The notes below the pieces were generated by a model, which worked only from the letters and a program-made list of their open reading frames with translations, was not told the origin of the DNA and did not search any database. A DNA stretch of 32,873 nt from Ichthyosporea sp. XGB-2017a. Its lineage: Eukaryota > Opisthokonta > Ichthyosporea. The stretch is taken from positions 10,726 to 43,598 of the forward strand of contig PDIM01010346.1 of NCBI GenBank assembly GCA_002811675.1. The letters run 5' to 3'. Of the stretch, positions 29,716-32,873 are shown in pieces (the first letter of the stretch is position 1; each line of letters starts with the position of its first letter). The position numbers were made by a program, and so were the translations under genes.

Positions 29716-30234
29716 CTACGCTTTTTTTTTCTCTTTCTTCATTCTTGTGTAATCCAGAGCCTCAAAGAGTGGCGCAAACGTCTCATGCCGCTGGCTCAAG
29801 TCATATGCACTTTCTCCTTGCTTATTCTTAATTAAAATATCCGAATCATGCCTCAATAAAAGAAACCTAACAATATCAACGTGTCCATGCTGAACGGCAA
29901 GATGCAGGGGTGTTTGCCCCCCGTTGGTCTGGTCATTCACCCCACAGCCCGCTTGCACAAGGAGTTCTGCACAATCTAAATATCCCCACCGACACGCACA
30001 GTGAATCGGTTCCCATCCATCATTGGTTCTGGAATCTGGGCGAGCTCCATTGCTCAACAGCAAGAGAATCATATCGAATAATCCATTGTAAGACGCACGA
30101 TGAAGCGCTGTGTATCCATCCTGGTCCGCCACATTGATGAGATATGGATTACCCATAAGAATAGCTTTCACACGCTGGTGATCGTCATTTTCCGCGGCAT
30201 TCAAAAGCTCTAAACGGTCACGCGAAATCACCAT
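29716..30234 (-). CDS. ANKRD49-like ankyrin-repeat protein
   Basis: The protein has 172 residues from the ATG at 30234. The frame is open farther upstream, but only from a TTG and through low-complexity Lys/Phe-rich sequence, so the ATG was chosen. It is a compact ankyrin solenoid: an N-cap helix pair (residues about 6-36), then repeats at about 38-70 (DGYTALHRASYNG), 72-104 (DGWEPIHCACRWG) and 106-137 (GGQTPLHLAVQHG), and a capping repeat at 139-161 (SAYDLS). The order and wording of the repeats, notably DGYTxLHRASYNG followed by DGWxPxHxACxW, closely match vertebrate ANKRD49. That is a small nuclear/cytosolic protein of poorly defined biochemical role. A Lys-rich tail closes the protein. 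It is divergent from MetAP2 and tail to tail with DcpS. Confidence 0.85.
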   Translation of the reverse strand: MVISRDRLELLNAAENDDHQRVKAILMGNPYLINVADQDGYTALHRASYNGLFDMILLLLSNGARPDSRTNDGWEPIHCACRWGYLDCAELLVQAGCGVNDQTNGGQTPLHLAVQHGHVDIVRFLLLRHDSDILIKNKQGESAYDLSQRHETFAPLFEALDYTRMKKEKKKA

Positions 30235-31905
<1,671 letters not shown>

Positions 31906-32873
31906 AATGATTGCGATACGGGCCTATCAAGACGGCGTATATCTCTTGGAGGCGTTCAATAAAATGTAGACAATTATAAAGGATGAGTGAAGTGTTTTGT
32001 TCACTCTGACGGCTAAAGAAGGCTACATTGAATGCGAAAGGAACAGTTTCGTTGTCCAATGCAAATGACTGTTAGTACCACTTTACCTATTATCCGGCGT
32101 ACCTTCTTTTCGTTCATAAGTTCTATTAATCCATGGTGGAAACTTGAAGGTGTGCACCATTTACCTAACTAGGCAAATAAATGAACACAGCTTTGACTCT
32201 TTATTTTTTCAACCAAATTCCAAGTTTAACTTTAGCTCTTTTTGCACTTTATATTGCTTTAATTGTTTTTGCTTTTCGATGCAGCAAATATAATACATTG
32301 AATACTTTGATGCATATTTGTAATGCCAAAAGGAGTAAACTCTGCAGAAAGATGTGCTTTCGCAAATAAAAGAGACCAATGACTTTGTACTATAACCATC
32401 TCTTAAGTCTTAATGCCCCAATGTCTAAAGCATATAACTACCGGCCAATGGAATGGTACTTACTCGCAAGATAGCTAATGCAGCCTAATCCAATATCCGA
32501 GAACGATATATATATTAGCAATTGAGCAGCCGTTTTTCTATGAACACATTCCATTGCTACCCAAAAGGGAAATAACTAAGGTTACTATGAAAAAAGCCAG
32601 TACAACATGACATTCCTTTGGGTCTCACACCAGACATTCTTTCTCCAAGCGTGGTCGCGCCCTCTTTCATATAGTGTGCAAAGACCTAGGGGCAGGAAAT
32701 TGGTGGAAATCACATTGAAATGAGGAGATGATTCTTACATCTTATTTATTTTAACAGTCTAGTGACCTATGTATTGCCCCACTTTGAACAGAAAAAGCCA
32801 GTTTTTTTTTCTTCTCCGCCTTTCAATTTTTTTTTTGCAATGAATTTGTAATAAGAAAAAAAAAAAAAAAAAA
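31906..32873. other. 3' flank of MetAP2 to the window end
   Basis: Nothing after the MetAP2 3' UTR is convincingly coding. A 62-residue ATG frame at 32181-32369 has one hydrophobic segment near its start and a basic end, but nothing recognisable. The last 18 bases or so are an A run, which could be genuine simple sequence at a contig end or an assembly artefact. Confidence 0.4.
31958..31963 (+). promoter_or_regulatory. AATAAA polyadenylation signal of MetAP2
   Basis: AATAAA lies 53 bases after the MetAP2 stop, a normal distance for eukaryotic 3' end formation. Confidence 0.6.

Noticed and set aside
32181-32369. 62-residue hydrophobic peptide downstream of MetAP2
   Set aside because: A single short AT-rich frame with no motif; chance hydrophobic frames are expected in T-rich DNA.

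Overview
The window is nuclear DNA of a eukaryote. It holds a gene with three GT-AG introns (a scavenger decapping enzyme), an intact type 2 methionine aminopeptidase, an ANKRD49-like ankyrin protein, a Golgi-type GT8 glycosyltransferase, several secretory and membrane proteins with N-glycosylation sequons, and AATAAA signals just after stop codons. Most genes are intronless, the introns found are 85-125 bp, and intergenic DNA is moderately AT-rich with many homopolymer runs. I cannot fix the lineage from sequence alone; a protist, alga or simple animal relative all remain possible.

Layout. 1-10.2 kb: cell-surface and secretory genes: GT8 glycosyltransferase (-), a four-span membrane protein (+), a divergently arranged pair of related secreted/GPI-type proteins (- and +), and a larger single-pass surface protein (-). 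10.2-14.0 kb: no convincing gene; it has inverted CCAAT motifs upstream of the surface gene, a pair of 90-bp direct repeats exactly 470 bp apart, microsatellites and an A/T palindrome. 14.0-17.5 kb: a virus-type replication gene on the minus strand, an archaeo-eukaryotic (AEP/PrimPol-like) primase followed by a superfamily 3 (D5-like) helicase, split by one probable frameshift. 17.5-23.2 kb: gene-free, dominated by a diverged tandem array with a unit of about 0.89 kb. 23.6-24.0 kb: a small acidic protein with two 21-22 residue repeats. 24.5-26.95 kb: an F-box-like/ankyrin gene (-) broken by several frameshifts, each near a short homopolymer. 27.5-27.9 kb: a detached copy of the array repeat. 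28.5-31.9 kb: a compact housekeeping cluster: DcpS (+), ANKRD49-like (-, tail to tail with DcpS, 41 bp apart) and MetAP2 (+, divergent from ANKRD49-like). The window ends in a poly-A run.

How it fits together. The right-hand cluster (mRNA cap scavenging, N-terminal methionine removal, a small ankyrin adaptor) looks like ordinary conserved host DNA. The middle looks like accessory DNA: a lone virus-type primase-helicase, a repeat array and a degraded ankyrin/F-box gene. The simplest reading is a relic of an integrated DNA virus or polinton-like element beside repeat-rich host sequence. No capsid, packaging ATPase, protease, integrase or B-family polymerase gene was seen, so a complete element is not supported.
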